Made by a program: the position numbers and the translations under genes | Shown here: positions 37,617 through 48,352 of the stretch, in pieces | Layout: each line of letters opens with the position of its first letter | Position numbering within the stretch: the stretch's first letter is position 1 | Notes under the pieces: model-generated | Told to the model about the DNA's origin: nothing | Database searches by the model: none | What the model saw: only the letters and a program-made list of their open reading frames with translations | Source: Aeromonas veronii | GTDB lineage: Bacteria; Pseudomonadota; Gammaproteobacteria; Enterobacterales; Aeromonadaceae | DNA length: 64,000 nt | Assembly (NCBI GenBank): GCA_041319085.1 | Contig: CP101033.1 | Span: 521,001-585,000, forward strand | Direction of reading: 5' to 3'

Positions 37617-38365
37617 ATGTGGATTGGGGTCATTAGCCTCTTCCCTGAAATGTTCCGAGCCATTACCGAGCACGGGGTAACGGGTCGGGCCGTCAAGAGT
37701 GGCCTGCTGCAGATTGAGTGCTGGAACCCCCGGAGTTTACCCACGATAAACACCGTACGGTCGATGATCGTCCTTATGGTGGTGGGCCTGGCATGTTAAT
37801 GATGGTTCAGCCGCTGCGTGACGCGATTCATGCAGCCAAGCAAGCGGCGGGAGACGGGGCGAAAGTCATCTATCTCTCTCCTCAGGGACGCAAGCTGACT
37901 CAAGCGGGCGTGACCGAGTTGGCGACGAATCAGAAACTGATTCTGGTAGCCGGTCGATACGAAGGTATCGATGAACGCGTGATACAAACCGAAGTCGACG
38001 AAGAGTGGTCTATCGGGGATTACGTGTTAAGTGGTGGCGAGCTGCCTGCCATGACCCTGATCGATGCGGTTTCGCGTCTGGTCCCCGGGGTTTTGGGCGA
38101 TCAGGCCAGTGCCGAGCAAGACTCCTTCACAGATGGCTTGCTGGATCATCCCCACTACACTCGACCGGAGGTGTTGGATGGATTGGCGGTGCCCGAGGCG
38201 CTGACAAGCGGCAATCACGAAGTGATCAGACGCTGGCGACTCAAGCAATCGCTCGGACGAACCTGGCAAAGAAGGCCGGAACTTATTAACAACCTAGCTC
38301 TGACTGACGAGCAAGAATCACTTCTTGCCGAGTATGTCCGCGAAGTGCGTGACAGCGTTAAGTAG
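37617..38365 (+). CDS. trmD: tRNA (guanine-37-N1)-methyltransferase TrmD (one frame break)
   Basis: 249 residues after correction. Starts [27 protein letters not shown] and has the SPOUT-fold knot segments [20 protein letters not shown] and [13 protein letters not shown]. Methylates G37 of tRNAs to prevent +1 slippage. A G is missing in the stretch CCCCGGAG near 37731, splitting the raw frame after residue 38. GGAGG precedes the ATG. Essential in most bacteria. Confidence 0.96.
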
Positions 38366-38397
38366 AGTTTTCAGTTTATCCTAGGTAAGGAAAGACA

Positions 38398-38745
38398 ATG
38401 AGCAAGATTATTCAGCAGCTTGAACAAGAGCAACTGCGTACCGACATCCCGGCTTTTGCCCAGGGCGACACTGTACGTGTTCAAGTTCGTGTTAAAGAAG
38501 GTGGTAAAGAGCGTCTGCAGGCTTTCGAAGGCATCGTTATTGCCAAGCGTAACCGCGGTCTGCACTCTGCTTTCACCGTTCGCAAGATCTCCAACGGCGA
38601 AGGTGTTGAGCGTGTATTCCAGACTCACTCTCCGCTGATCCACAGTGTAGAACTGAAGCGTCGTGGTGATGTTCGCCGCGCCAAACTGTACTACCTGCGC
38701 AACCTGTCCGGTAAAGCTGCTCGTATCAAAGAGAAGCTCAACTAA
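38398..38745 (+). CDS. rplS: Ribosomal protein bL19
   Basis: 115 residues; [20 protein letters not shown] start and [13 protein letters not shown]...[25 protein letters not shown] core. Last gene of the operon, 32 bases after trmD, with a strong terminator following. Confidence 0.98.
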
Positions 38746-38795
38746 TTCGATTCGAATTGGTGTCGATATGTCGACAAATAGCTCGACAGGTAGTG

Positions 38796-38824
38796 AAAAG
38801 GCTCGCCAATGGCGAGCCTTTTTT
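38796..38824 (+). terminator. Terminator of the rpsP-rplS operon
   Basis: AAAAGGCTCGCC-AAT-GGCGAGCC followed by TTTTTT. A-rich upstream arm means it may work in both directions. Confidence 0.92.
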
Positions 38825-38857
38825 GTATCGTTTATTGGCTATCTCGTTGCCGTTACT

Positions 38858-38861
38858 GGAT
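38858..38861. repeat. Target-site duplication, left
   Basis: GGAT immediately before the IS left end; matches 40058-40061. Confidence 0.88.
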
Positions 38862-38931
38862 GGTAATCCCCCGAAAAACTGAGGTGCTCATAAGTAGAAT
38901 TTTCTCGTATCTTGAACGCAGGAGGTTCTAC

Positions 38932-39198
38932 ATGAAAACATCACGCTTTAGCGATGCACAGATTATCGCCATCCTCAAACAGGCCGAGTCTGGCTCACCC
39001 GTCCCTGAGCTCTGCCGTGAGCATGGCATCAGCTCCGCCACCTTCTACAAGTGGCGCTCCAAATTCGGTGGCATGGATGCTTCCCTCATGGCTCGCCTCA
39101 AAGAGCTGGAAGAGGAAAATCGTCGCCTTAAGAAGATGTATGCCGAGGAGCGCCTCAAGGCTGAGATCATCTCCGAGGCGATGGCAAAAAAGTGGTGA
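38932..39198 (+). CDS. IS3-family OrfA (HTH/leucine zipper)
   Basis: 88 residues: HTH of the transposase_8 type ([38 protein letters not shown]) and a C-terminal coiled coil ([23 protein letters not shown]). GGAGG lies 6 bases before the ATG. The gene ends in the slippery run, allowing a fused OrfAB transposase. Confidence 0.93.
   Translation: MKTSRFSDAQIIAILKQAESGSPVPELCREHGISSATFYKWRSKFGGMDASLMARLKELEEENRRLKKMYAEERLKAEIISEAMAKKW
39186..39192 (+). other. Programmed -1 frameshift site in the IS
   Basis: A-AAA-AAG heptamer at the orfA/orfB overlap, the standard IS3-family slippery sequence; a -1 shift fuses OrfA to the frame that contains the DDE domain. Confidence 0.8.
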
Positions 39199-40019
39199 CG
39201 CCATCTGCCCGCAGGGAGATGGCGACCAAGGCCGTGGCTCATTACGCTATCTCTATCCGCCTGGCTTGCCAGGTGTTCAAGGTGAGCGAGGGTTGTTATC
39301 GCTATCAGCCCGTGCTGGCCGATGAAAACCAGGAGATTGCCGACTGGCTGCTGCGCCTCACCACCAACCAGCGCAACTGGGGGTTCGGGCTGTGCTTTCT
39401 GTACCTGCGTAACGTCAAAGGCTTTGGCTGGAACCACAAGCGGGTCTACCGGATCTATCGGGCGCTAGAGCTCAATCTGCGGATAAAACCCAAGAAGCGG
39501 CTAGTGCGCGCTAAGCCGGAGCCGTTGGCAGTTCCTGATCAACCGAATCAATGTTGGTCGATGGACTTTATGCATGACCAGCTCAGCGATGGTCGCTCGG
39601 TGCGGTTGTTTAATGTGATCGATGACTTCAACCGCGAAGCACTGTGCATCGAGGTGGACTTTTCCTTGCCTGCCTCGCGAGTCAAACGGGCACTGGAGCA
39701 GGTCATCGAGTGGCGGGGCAAACCAGCCGCAATCCGCTGTGACAATGGCCCGGAATACATCAGCGAAGAGCTCAAGTGCTGGGCGCAGCAGAAGGGGATT
39801 GTGCTGAGGTATATCCAGCCAGGCAACCCACAGCAGAATGCCTACATCGAGCGATTTAACCGCACGGTGCGTTACGACTGGCTGGGCCATTACCTGTTTG
39901 AGTCACTGAATGAGTTACAGGAATTTGCCACGAACTGGCTGTGGGTTTATAACCATGAGCGGCCCAATATGGCGCTGGGTGGCTACACACCGAAACAGCG
40001 CCTGGCCCAGGCCGCATGA
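39192..40019 (+). CDS. IS3-family OrfB (DDE transposase)
   Basis: 275 residues, rve integrase core: first Asp in CWSMDFMHD, second in RCDNGPEY, catalytic Glu in [12 protein letters not shown]. An HTH_21-type segment lies at about 30-95. All catalytic residues are present and the frame is intact, so the element is potentially active. GTG at 39192 is only a nominal start; translation is expected mainly by frameshifting from orfA. Confidence 0.93.
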   Translation: MVTPSARREMATKAVAHYAISIRLACQVFKVSEGCYRYQPVLADENQEIADWLLRLTTNQRNWGFGLCFLYLRNVKGFGWNHKRVYRIYRALELNLRIKPKKRLVRAKPEPLAVPDQPNQCWSMDFMHDQLSDGRSVRLFNVIDDFNREALCIEVDFSLPASRVKRALEQVIEWRGKPAAIRCDNGPEYISEELKCWAQQKGIVLRYIQPGNPQQNAYIERFNRTVRYDWLGHYLFESLNELQEFATNWLWVYNHERPNMALGGYTPKQRLAQAA

Positions 40020-40052
40020 CCTCTACTTTTGAGTGCCCTAAAAATGGGGGGA

Positions 40053-40375
40053 TTACCGGATGACGCGTACTACCGAGTTGTCGCGCCCGAAGGGGCCTGG
40101 CACATAGTCGTCCGCAGCCCAGTCATTCTCGTAGCGGGTTTCCCCTGCTGGTGTGATGAGCTGATAGCAATATTCGAAGTAACCCGGGCCGTCGGTCGGC
40201 AGATTAAGGGTGGCTTTGAACTCGCCGCTCTTCATTCGTTTCAGCTCGACCGGTTGCCACTGGGTGAACTCGCCGATCAGCATCACCTGTTCCGCCTCTG
40301 CGCGGCCTCTTTCTCTACAGCAAAGGTCACCTTGACCTCCGGCTTGGACTTCAAAAACTGTTTGATCAGTGGCAT
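40053..40375 (-). CDS. Isoamylase-early-set/CBM48-like protein with IS at its last codon (one frame break)
   Basis: About 107 residues after correction: MPLIKQFLKSKPEVKVTFAVE, then VMLIGEFTQWQPVELKRMKSGEFKATLNLP, a glycogen-binding E-set fold. A base appears missing near 40294-40300. The IS inserted into the penultimate codon: without it the protein would end VRVIQ-stop, with it VRVIR-stop, and the TAA comes from the IS end. Function in Aeromonas unknown; carbohydrate or stress sensing is conceivable. Confidence 0.75.
40058..40061. repeat. Target-site duplication, right
   Basis: GGAT directly after the IS right end. Confidence 0.88.
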
Positions 40376-40455
40376 GACGCCTCCTTGCCCGTGAGTTTAA
40401 AATGTCTCCTGTCTATTTTTATACCACCATATGACAAAATTATTGATAAGACAGA

Positions 40456-41130
40456 TCACGTCGGCAAGGCAAAATAGCGTTGCAGCAAACTGTGGGTGAA
40501 GTCGATCTTGAGATAGAAGCCTCGGGGCAGGGTCATGATGGGTTGACCATCGCGGCCGATGGCGCGAGTCAGCGCCTTGTTGTTGGCCGCCTTGGGACGC
40601 AGTTGCATCACCTGGCCGTGGCGAGCGCTGATCTGCTCCACTTCCCCCAGCACTATCATGTCCATCAGCTCCTCCCAATCCTGACGCAGTAGCCTATCTT
40701 CCTCTTCACTCGGGCTCCACATCAGCGGCATGCCGACCCGTCGCTCGCCAACCGGGATCTCCCGACTGCCTTCCACCGGGATCCAGAGTACCCGGGAGAG
40801 CTTGTTGCGCACGTTTGACGCCTCCCAGCGCTGGCCACTGACACCGATCAGCGGGGCAACGCAGACGAAGGTGGTCTCCAGTGGTTTGCCTTGAGGATCC
40901 ACGGGGATCGTCTTGAGTTCGATCCCCAGCTCCGGGAAGTCCTGTTCCGGCTTGCTCCCTGCGCTGGCCCCCAGTTGCAGCTCGATCAACTGACCGACCC
41001 ACCCCTTGTCACGGCGCAGATCGTTGGGCACTGTGACGCCAGCTTCGGCGGCCAGCTGCGCCAGCGTGAAGCCGGCCATGGCATAGGCTCGGCTCAATAA
41101 CTCCTGCTCGGATTGGGGATTGCTTGGCAT
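40456..41130 (-). CDS. mutH: DNA mismatch repair endonuclease MutH
   Basis: 224 residues. The catalytic DX6EXK motif is D64, E71, K73 in [13 protein letters not shown]. MutH nicks the unmethylated strand at hemimethylated GATC on activation by MutL. The start at 41130 is chosen for GGAG 6 bases upstream. Its presence implies Dam-type methylation in the host. Upstream intergenic DNA holds a DnaA-box cluster. Confidence 0.96.
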   Translation of the reverse strand: MPSNPQSEQELLSRAYAMAGFTLAQLAAEAGVTVPNDLRRDKGWVGQLIELQLGASAGSKPEQDFPELGIELKTIPVDPQGKPLETTFVCVAPLIGVSGQRWEASNVRNKLSRVLWIPVEGSREIPVGERRVGMPLMWSPSEEEDRLLRQDWEELMDMIVLGEVEQISARHGQVMQLRPKAANNKALTRAIGRDGQPIMTLPRGFYLKIDFTHSLLQRYFALPT

Positions 41131-41862
41131 AGTTGGCTCCATCTTGCTCGCCGTATTCTAACAGGAGAGGATCCCGAGAAGGATCGCTGTTTTTATAACC
41201 GATCCTGAGTGGATAAGATCAAATGCAGAGAATTTGGGGGCTATCAGCTCATCATTATGATTTTAAAGGATTTTGTCTGGTTTATCGAGCAGTGCTGCTG
41301 GCCTGGTTTGACCTCGAAATAGTTGTCCAAGGGTTTGTGCATGATGTTACACACAGTTATCCACAGAAATCTTGGATAAGTGGATGAAAGTGGGTGGCAT
41401 CGCTGATTTGTTACAAAAAATTGTGAATGCCACCCCATTTTTACCGGGCAAATAGGGTAGATGTTGTGCCTCTCTTGTGGATAATTTCGCCACGGTGGAT
41501 CTTTGAACAGTTGAACTTGTTCACAATCAGGATCATGGATCTTGCTCTTGGGGTGACATGGATCTAGATCCAGTTATTTTGTCTCAACTTAATGTATAGT
41601 AAGGTATTTTTATCTTTGGTGTTGCTGGGTGACGTGGAGGGGGCTTGCCGCGCACAGGTGAAAAGTACTGTATATACCCGTTTGCTAACAGCTTTATGCA
41701 CAGTCTGGGTGGGCAACTTGGCCCAGTTGATCCTTGGATTTGTTTATAAGTCGGCTTGAAATTGAAAGTTATTCATGAGTGGGGGATCGCAGTCCCTGTT
41801 TGCTGCCACGAGGTGAATGTGGAACAATCCCCTTATAGATTCAGCCTTTATAAGGTGATCAC
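41131..41862. promoter_or_regulatory. mutH-rppH intergenic region with DnaA-box cluster (DARS2-like)
   Basis: 730 bp without a gene. Two perfect DnaA boxes TTATCCACA at 41357-41365 (plus) and 41476-41484 (minus), and near matches at 41371-41379 (minus, TTATCCAAG) and 41208-41216 (minus, TTATCCACT). Boxes 41357 and 41371 face each other 5 bp apart. Several GATC sites (for example around 41535-41570) add Dam/SeqA potential. E. coli has the DnaA-reactivating sequence DARS2 beside mutH, so homology by position is likely. Confidence 0.6.
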
Positions 41863-42394
41863 GTGATAGATGGTGACGGGTTTCGTCCCAATGTCGGTAT
41901 CGTGATCTGTAACCGTGAAGGACAAGTGTTGTGGGCTAAACGCTATGGGCAGCACTCCTGGCAGTTTCCGCAGGGGGGTTGATGATGGTGAAACGCCAGA
42001 GCAGGCCATGTATCGAGAGCTGTATGAGGAGATAGGCCTCAAGCCCGAAGATGTGACCATCATGGCCACCAGTCGTAACTGGCTAAAGTACCGTTTACCC
42101 AAACGTCTTGTCCGCTGGGACAGTTCACCGGTCTGTATTGGCCAAAAGCAAAAATGGTTCCTGTTACAACTTGGTCCGGGCAGGGAATCGCGGATCCAGT
42201 TTGGCTGTCATGGCCATCCCGAATTTGACGATTGGCGTTGGGTCAGCTTCTGGTATCCGGTCCGTCAGGTTGTCTCGTTCAAGCGGGAGGTTTACCGCCG
42301 GGTCATGAAGGAGTTTGCCCCGCTGGCGATGCCGGCGCCGGTACCGGCAGTTCAGGTCAACAAGAAGGATGGGCGGCGCAACCGCGCCCGTTAA
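41863..42394 (+). CDS. rppH: RNA pyrophosphohydrolase RppH (frame break)
   Basis: 177 residues after correction. GTG start, then [16 protein letters not shown] and a Nudix box (GGVDDGE...REL.EEIGL), then [26 protein letters not shown] as in E. coli RppH. Converts 5' triphosphate mRNA ends to monophosphate to start decay. The run at 41973-41978 has 6 G where 8 are needed for the invariant QGG, so two bases are missing. Fifteen bases upstream of ptsP. Confidence 0.93.
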
Positions 42395-42408
42395 GGAGCA
42401 CAGATTAG

Positions 42409-44684
42409 TTGTTAACGGAACTCAGACGTATCGTCGAGAGCATGGCCGAGGCCAATACCCTCGAGCAGGCCTTGCAGGCATTGGTCAGTCAGACCCGGTT
42501 GGCCATGATGGTGGACTGCTGTTCCGTTTATGTCTCAGAACCCGAGATGCGCCGCTACCGGCTGGCTGCGACCGATGGTCTGGCCGAGTCGGCGGTGGGC
42601 AAGGCTACCTTACCGTTCGAGCAAGGCATCGTCGGTCTGGTGGGTCAGCGGGAAGAGCTGATCAACTTGGCTGATGCCCCCGCGCACCCCAGTTTCAAAT
42701 TCCTGCCCGATGTGGCCGAAGAGGCGTTTCGCTCTTTCCTCGGCGCCCCCATCATGCACCAGCGTCAGGTGGTCGGTATTCTGGTGGTGCAGCAGAAAGA
42801 GAGCCGCCGCTTCGATGAGGGGAGGAGTCCTTCATGGTCACCCTGGCGGCCCAGCTGGCGGCCCGGATCGCCCAGGCGCAGGCCAAGGGGTGGTTGCAGA
42901 AGACCGACTGGAGCAAGCCGCTGCGCGGTATTGCCGGGGCCAGCGGTATCGCCATGGCCAAAGCCTGGGTGTGGCGGCCGCGCAAGGCGCTCTCGTCCAT
43001 TACCCCGCGCAAGGATGAAGACCATGCCAGCCAGTTGGAACGGCTGGAGCTGGCGGTGGAGGAGGTTCGTCACGATCTGGAGAGCTTGGCGCTGCGTTTT
43101 CGCGAGAGCTACAGCCAGGATTCGGTGGCGATCTTCGACATTTACCTCCATCTGCTGAACGATCCCGGCTACATCAAGCCCATTCGCAACAAGGTGAGCA
43201 AGGAGCACTGGACGGCGGTCTCGGCGGTCAAGCTCATCAGCGATCGCTTGATCGAGCAGTTCAAGGGGATGAAGGATCCCTATCTGCAGGAGCGCTCCAC
43301 CGATGTGAAGGACATCGCCCAGCGGCTGATCAGCCGCTTGGTGCAGAACGAACCGGAACATATCGCCATCGGCGAGCCGGTGGTGCTGGTGGCCGATGAG
43401 GTGACCGCCACCATTTTGGCAGAAGTGCCCCGCGAATATCTGACCGGAGTGGTCTCGCTCAAGGGGGGGACCAACTCCCACGCCGCCATTCTAGCGCGCG
43501 CCATGGGGGTGGCCGCCATCATGGGGGTCGATCTGCCCCTTGGCGACATCGGTGGTCGCATGCTGGTGGTCGATGGCTACAGCGGCGATCTCTTCATCGA
43601 ACCCAATCAGGTGATCCTGACCGAGTATCGTCAGCTGCTTAGCGAAGAGCGGGTGCTCGATACCCTGGTACGCAGCGTCGACAACCTGCCATCCGAGACG
43701 GCCGACGGCACCAAGGTCTCCCTGCTGCTCAACGCCGGGCTAAGTGCCGATACCGAGATTTCCCTCAATCAATTGGCGGACGGGGTGGGCCTCTATCGCA
43801 CCGAGATCCCCTTTATGCTGCAGGAGAGCTTCCCCTCCGAGTGGGAGCAGACTGCTCGCTATCGCGGTATTCTGGAGACCTACCGCAACCGGCCGGTCTG
43901 TATGCGGACGCTGGATGTGGGCGGCGACAAACCGTTACCTTATTTCCCCATCGTCGAGGAAAACCCCTTTCTTGGCTGGCGGGGGATCCGGATCACCCTG
44001 GATCACCCCGAACTGTTTCTGGTGCAGCTCAAGGCGATGCTGCGGGCCAGTGAAGGGCTGGACAATCTGGCCATCATGCTGCCGATGATCAGCAGCGTCA
44101 GCGAAATCAAAGCCTCCCGTCGTCTGCTGGATCAGGCGTGGCGGGAAGTATCGGAAGAGGCGGCCAGCCGCGATGCGGTGATCCGCTACCCCAGCCTCGG
44201 GGTGATGATCGAGGTGCCCTCCGCCCTCTTTATCTTGCCGGAGATGGCGCCGCTCATCGACTTCTGGTCGGTGGGCAGCAATGACCTGACCCAGTACCTG
44301 CTGGCAGTGGATCGCAACAACTCCCGGGTTGCCAACATCTACGATGCCTTCCATCCTGCGGTGATCCGCGCCCTGCAACAGCTGGTTGACGCCTCCCACC
44401 GTTACCAGAAGCCGGTGTCGGTCTGTGGCGAGCTGGCCGGTGATCCGGTCGGTGTGCTGCTGCTGCTGGCCATGGGCTATCGCCGCTTCAGTATGAACAC
44501 CCACAACATCGCCCGGATCAAGTACGTGCTGCGCCAATCGACCCTGAGTGAGCTGACCGAGCTGCTTGCCGACGGTCTCAAGCATGACAATCCCCATGTG
44601 CTGCGCGGCCTGTTTGCCCGCTATCTGGAGGAGCACGGTTTGGGCGGCTTGCTGCGCGCCGGCCACAAACCGAAAATCGGTTGA
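42409..44684 (+). CDS. ptsP: PEP-protein phosphotransferase PtsP (EI-Ntr; one frame break)
   Basis: 758 residues after correction. N-terminal GAF domain (about 1-165; CCSVYVSEPEMRRY, HPSFKFLPDVAEEAFRSFLGAPI), then the enzyme I domains with the active His in GGTNSHAAILARAMG and the PEP-binding Cys in VSVCGELAGDP. First phosphotransfer step of the nitrogen PTS. TTG start after AAGGAG. The break is in the G run 42819-42822. Confidence 0.95.
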
Positions 44685-44755
44685 TTGATAAACATGCCTT
44701 GTCCCTGCTGGCGAATGATCGGAAAATGCGGCTTTTCTTATGACTGGGGCCGCTT

Positions 44756-45580
44756 ATGCAGCACGATGGATATTGGGTTTTCTCGCAGATTGATCCCGTA
44801 GCATTCAGTTTGGGACCACTATCGGTACGCTGGTATGGTCTCATGTACCTGTTTGGTTTCGCTTTTGCCATGTGGCTTGCCGGTCGTCGCGCCGATGCAC
44901 CGAACAGTGGCTGGACCCGCAACGAGGTGTCGGATCTGCTGTTCTACGGTTTCCTCGGGGTGATCCTCGGTGGCCGTGTCGGTTACGTGCTGTTCTACAA
45001 CTTCGATATGTTCCTCGCGGATCCCACCTACCTGTTCAAGATCTGGACCGGCGGTATGTCGTTCCACGGCGGTCTGATCGGGGTGATCACCGCGATGATC
45101 TGGTTTGCCCACAAGACCAAGCGCCACTTCTTCACCGTGGCCGACTTTGTGGCACCGCTCATTCCGTTCGGTCTCGGCGTCGGCCGCATCGGCAACTTCC
45201 TCAACGGCGAGTTGTGGGGGCGGATCACCGATGTGCCTTGGGCCATCATCTTCCCTGAGGCGGGCCCCGAGCCGCGTCACCCTTCCCAGCTCTACCAGTT
45301 CGCACTGGAAGGGGTGGTGCTGTTCATCATCCTCAACCTGTTCTGGCGCAAGAATCCGCCTCGTGGTGCCATCTCCGGCATGTTCCTGCTGTTCTACGGC
45401 CTGTTCCGCTTCCTGGTGGAGTTTGTGCGCCAGCCGGACAGCCAGCTCGGCCTCTATTTCCAGGAGATCAGCATGGGCCAGATCCTCTCCACCCCGATGA
45501 TTATCGCCGGTGCGCTGATGATCTGGGCTGCTTACCAGCGCCCGCAGCTGTTCGGTAACAGCGTCAAGGAGGCAAAGTAA
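44756..45580 (+). CDS. lgt: Prolipoprotein diacylglyceryl transferase Lgt
   Basis: 274 residues, seven membrane segments, with the HGGLIG segment and the Lgt signature [13 protein letters not shown]. Transfers diacylglycerol from phosphatidylglycerol to the lipobox cysteine. Its stop overlaps the thyA start (TAATG). Confidence 0.97.
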   Translation: MQHDGYWVFSQIDPVAFSLGPLSVRWYGLMYLFGFAFAMWLAGRRADAPNSGWTRNEVSDLLFYGFLGVILGGRVGYVLFYNFDMFLADPTYLFKIWTGGMSFHGGLIGVITAMIWFAHKTKRHFFTVADFVAPLIPFGLGVGRIGNFLNGELWGRITDVPWAIIFPEAGPEPRHPSQLYQFALEGVVLFIILNLFWRKNPPRGAISGMFLLFYGLFRFLVEFVRQPDSQLGLYFQEISMGQILSTPMIIAGALMIWAAYQRPQLFGNSVKEAK

Positions 45581-46374
45581 TGCGAGCCTATCTCGACCTG
45601 ATGCAGAAGATCCTCGATGAGGGCACCGTCAAGTCAGACCGTACCGGCACCGGCACCGTCTCCCTGTTCGGCCATCAGATGCGCTTCAATCTGGCAGAAG
45701 GTTTCCCGTTGGTGACCACCAAGAAGTGCCACCTGCGATCGATCATTCATGAGCTGCTCTGGTTCCTCAATGGCGATACCAATACCGCCTATCTGAAGGA
45801 AAATGGCGTCAGTATCTGGGATGAGTGGGCAGACGAGAACGGCGATCTGGGGCCGGTTTATGGCGCTCAGTGGCGCTCCTGGCCTGCGGCCGACGGGTCT
45901 GTCATCGACCAGATCCAGAAAGCGGTGGATGACATCAAGCACAACCCGGATTCGCGCCGCATCATTGTGTCTGCCTGGAACGTGGGTGAGCTGGACAAGA
46001 TGGCGCTGGCTCCTTGCCACGCCTTCTTCCAGTTCTATGTGGCGGACGGCAAGCTCTCCTGCCAGCTTTACCAGCGCAGCTGTGATGTGTTCCTCGGCCT
46101 GCCGTTCAACATCGCCAGCTACGCCCTGCTGACCCATATGATGGCTCAGCAGTGCGATCTGGAAGTGGGTGACTTCGTCTGGACCGGTGGTGACGTGCAC
46201 CTCTACTCCAACCACATGGAGCAGACCGCGCTGCAGCTCTCCCGCGAGCCCCGTCCGCTGCCGACCCTGGTGATCAAGCGCAAACCCGACTCCATCTTCG
46301 ACTACCAGTTCGAGGATTTCGAGATCGAGGGTTATGACCCCCATCCCGGGATCAAGGCGCCCGTCGCCATCTGA
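45580..46374 (+). CDS. thyA: Thymidylate synthase ThyA
   Basis: 264 residues, identical in length to E. coli ThyA. Catalytic Cys in [12 protein letters not shown] (about residue 146), [12 protein letters not shown] near the N-terminus and [13 protein letters not shown] (folate site). Makes dTMP from dUMP. Translationally coupled to lgt. Confidence 0.98.
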   Translation: MRAYLDLMQKILDEGTVKSDRTGTGTVSLFGHQMRFNLAEGFPLVTTKKCHLRSIIHELLWFLNGDTNTAYLKENGVSIWDEWADENGDLGPVYGAQWRSWPAADGSVIDQIQKAVDDIKHNPDSRRIIVSAWNVGELDKMALAPCHAFFQFYVADGKLSCQLYQRSCDVFLGLPFNIASYALLTHMMAQQCDLEVGDFVWTGGDVHLYSNHMEQTALQLSREPRPLPTLVIKRKPDSIFDYQFEDFEIEGYDPHPGIKAPVAI

Positions 46375-46377
46375 TCG

Positions 46378-46403
46378 AAAGGCGCCTCAGGGCGCCTTTT
46401 TTA
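46378..46403 (+). terminator. Terminator after thyA
   Basis: AAAGGCGCC-TCAG-GGCGCC followed by TTTTTT. Confidence 0.9.
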
Positions 46404-46598
46404 TGCATCTTAATAATTGAATAATCACTTTATTGACTAATTAGATGATAGTTTGAGGCGAGGTGGAAACCTGCTGACAGCAGATATGTTCTATTTTGCA
46501 TTCGGTTTTTCCGTTGTGTTGAGCAGTAAGAAACGATTTTTCATTGGTTGTTGCAGGGGATAGACTCAAAATAAAGCAATTCGGTGGAAAATTTAACC

Positions 46599-47789
46599 AT
46601 GAGTGATGTAATCAAAAAGTTTCTGAAGCTGGAGGCTGCCTCCGGAATTATTCTGATCATGGCTGCCATGCTGGCCATGATTTTAGCCAATACCGCGCTG
46701 GCTGGCGGGTATCAGGCGTTTCTCGATACGCCGGTGCAGGTGCGCATCGCAGCCCTCGACATCAACAAGCCGCTGCTGCTCTGGATCAACGATGGCTTCA
46801 TGGCGATCTTCTTCCTGCTGGTTGGCCTGGAAGTAAAGCGTGAAATGCTGGAAGGGGCGCTCTCCACCCGGGTGCAGGCGACCTTCCCGGCCATCGCGGC
46901 GGTGGGTGGCATGATGGCGCCGGCCTTGATCTACGCCTTTTTCAACTATTCGGACGACGTGGCGCGCGCTGGTTGGGCGATCCCGGCTGCAACCGATATC
47001 GCCTTTGCCCTCGGGGTGATGGCGCTGCTTGGCAAGCGGGTGCCGGTGAGCCTCAAGGTATTCTTGCTGGCGCTCGCCATCATGGATGACCTGGGCGTCA
47101 TCATCATCATCGCGTTGTTCTACACCCAGCAGCTGTCGCTGGCTGCGTTGACGGTTGGTATTCTGGCGACCCTGACGCTGTTCTGGATGAACCGCCGAGG
47201 TGAGGACAGGATCAGCCTCTACATGCTGGTCGGTCTGGTGCTCTGGGTTGCGGTGCTCAAGTCTGGCGTACATGCGACCCTGGCGGGAGTGGTGGTGGGC
47301 TTTATGGTTCCGCTGAATGGCAAGCGTTACGCCTCGCCGCTCAAGTATCTGGAGCATGCCCTGCACCCCTGGAGTGCCTATCTGATCCTGCCGCTGTTTG
47401 CCTTTGCCAACGCAGGGGTATCCCTTCAGGGGATTGGTCTCTCCTCCCTGCTGAGCCCGGTACCGATGGGGATCATGCTGGGGCTGTTTATCGGCAAGCC
47501 GCTCGGGGTGTTCACCATCAGCTGGCTGTCGGTCAAGCTGGGCATCGCCCAGTTGCCGCCCGGGGTCAACTTCAAGCAGATCTTTGCGGTCAGCATCCTC
47601 TGTGGCATCGGGTTTACCATGTCGATGTTTATCGCGTCGCTCGCCTTCGAGCACGGTGGGCTGGATTACGGCAGCTACTCTCGCCTCGGGATCCTGGCGG
47701 GTTCTACCATGGCGGCGGTGGTCGGTTATCTGGCCTTGCGCATGGCCCTTCCCAAGGGTGAAGGGGAACAGAGTACGGAGGGACTATGA
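46599..47789 (+). CDS. nhaA: Na+/H+ antiporter NhaA
   Basis: 396 residues with 11-12 membrane segments. [21 protein letters not shown] and the Na+-binding double Asp in [17 protein letters not shown] match E. coli NhaA. The start [16 protein letters not shown] at 46599 is preferred to the GTG at 46584. Exchanges 2 H+ in for 1 Na+ out at alkaline pH. The stop overlaps the next start (ATGA). Confidence 0.96.
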   Translation: MSDVIKKFLKLEAASGIILIMAAMLAMILANTALAGGYQAFLDTPVQVRIAALDINKPLLLWINDGFMAIFFLLVGLEVKREMLEGALSTRVQATFPAIAAVGGMMAPALIYAFFNYSDDVARAGWAIPAATDIAFALGVMALLGKRVPVSLKVFLLALAIMDDLGVIIIIALFYTQQLSLAALTVGILATLTLFWMNRRGEDRISLYMLVGLVLWVAVLKSGVHATLAGVVVGFMVPLNGKRYASPLKYLEHALHPWSAYLILPLFAFANAGVSLQGIGLSSLLSPVPMGIMLGLFIGKPLGVFTISWLSVKLGIAQLPPGVNFKQIFAVSILCGIGFTMSMFIASLAFEHGGLDYGSYSRLGILAGSTMAAVVGYLALRMALPKGEGEQSTEGL

Positions 47790-48193
47790 AGCTACATACA
47801 GGGTTGTTGATGCTGTTGCTGAGCCCCGCGGCATGGGCCGGCGGGTTGGAGGATTGCAAGCAGGACGCCACCTCGGCGAACTGCTCTGCCTATCTGAATG
47901 GAGTGGTAGACAGCGCCCTGCTGCTGGGGGACAAGCAGGCCAAGGCGCGCTTTGGCGAGACCTTCTCCGAGCGGGCGCTGAGCAGCCGGGCTGGCGAGCG
48001 GGTTAAACACTCCAACAAGCGTTATTGCGCTGACCGGATGCCGGACAAGGCACGCCTCAAGGCCAGCCTGATGGAGCAGTTTGGCGCGAACAAGGTTGAC
48101 TCGGTCAGCGACATGTATGACATTCTGGCGGTTGAACTCAGCTGCTACCGGAGTCCGCGCACCGCGGGAACCCCATCGGATGTCACACCTTAA
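47786..48193 (+). CDS. Small secreted protein coupled to nhaA
   Basis: 135 residues: signal peptide (about 1-18, [18 protein letters not shown]), then a mature domain with paired cysteines ([11 protein letters not shown] ... RYC ... LSC) and a [14 protein letters not shown] helix. The cysteine pattern is reminiscent of Rap1a/Tai-type small periplasmic proteins, but I cannot confirm that. The 3' end abuts the prophage copy B end, so its last residues may be altered by integration. Confidence 0.72.
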   Translation: MKLHTGLLMLLLSPAAWAGGLEDCKQDATSANCSAYLNGVVDSALLLGDKQAKARFGETFSERALSSRAGERVKHSNKRYCADRMPDKARLKASLMEQFGANKVDSVSDMYDILAVELSCYRSPRTAGTPSDVTP

Positions 48194-48305
48194 CTACAAC
48201 CATCTCATGTACTGCTGGCAAATATAGTCGTTTAAATTCAGTCACTTTGGTGTGTTGTGCTGATTGGTGGCGGCAAAGTGGCGGCAGGGGGATCTGATGA
48301 TCGGG
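48194..48305. other. Host-prophage junction zone (putative att side, late end of copy B)
   Basis: This lies between the last host stop and the terminator before gene D. It contains a direct repeat GTGGCGGCA (48267-48275 and 48278-48286), of the size of integrase arm sites. No ogr-like gene is present here, unlike P2. The core cannot be placed because the opposite junction is not in the window. Confidence 0.4.
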
Positions 48306-48345
48306 AAAGGCGGCAGCGCGTTGGCTCTGCCGCCTTTTTGTTTTT
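48306..48345 (+). terminator. Terminator at the prophage edge
   Basis: 10-bp perfect stem AAAGGCGGCA / TGCCGCCTTT followed by TTGTTTTT on the plus strand; it could also act weakly against D transcripts on the minus strand. Confidence 0.75.
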
Positions 48346-48352
48346 GCCTTGG

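Larger units (their letters stand above)
38862..40057 (+). mobile_element. Complete IS3-family insertion sequence, 1196 bp
   Basis: Ends form imperfect inverted repeats beginning GGTAATCCCCC, extending about 38 bp with conserved blocks (CTCA.AAGTAGA). A 4-bp direct repeat GGAT flanks it (38858-38861 and 40058-40061), so this is a clean transposition. Two overlapping genes orfA/orfB with an A6G slippery site. The 4-bp target duplication and the OrfA sequence fit the IS407-like group. Confidence 0.93.

Noticed and set aside
41131..41862. Chromosomal origin (oriC)
   Set aside because: DnaA boxes are present, but there is no dnaA, mnmG or AT-rich 13-mer array. The mutH-rppH context fits DARS2 better.
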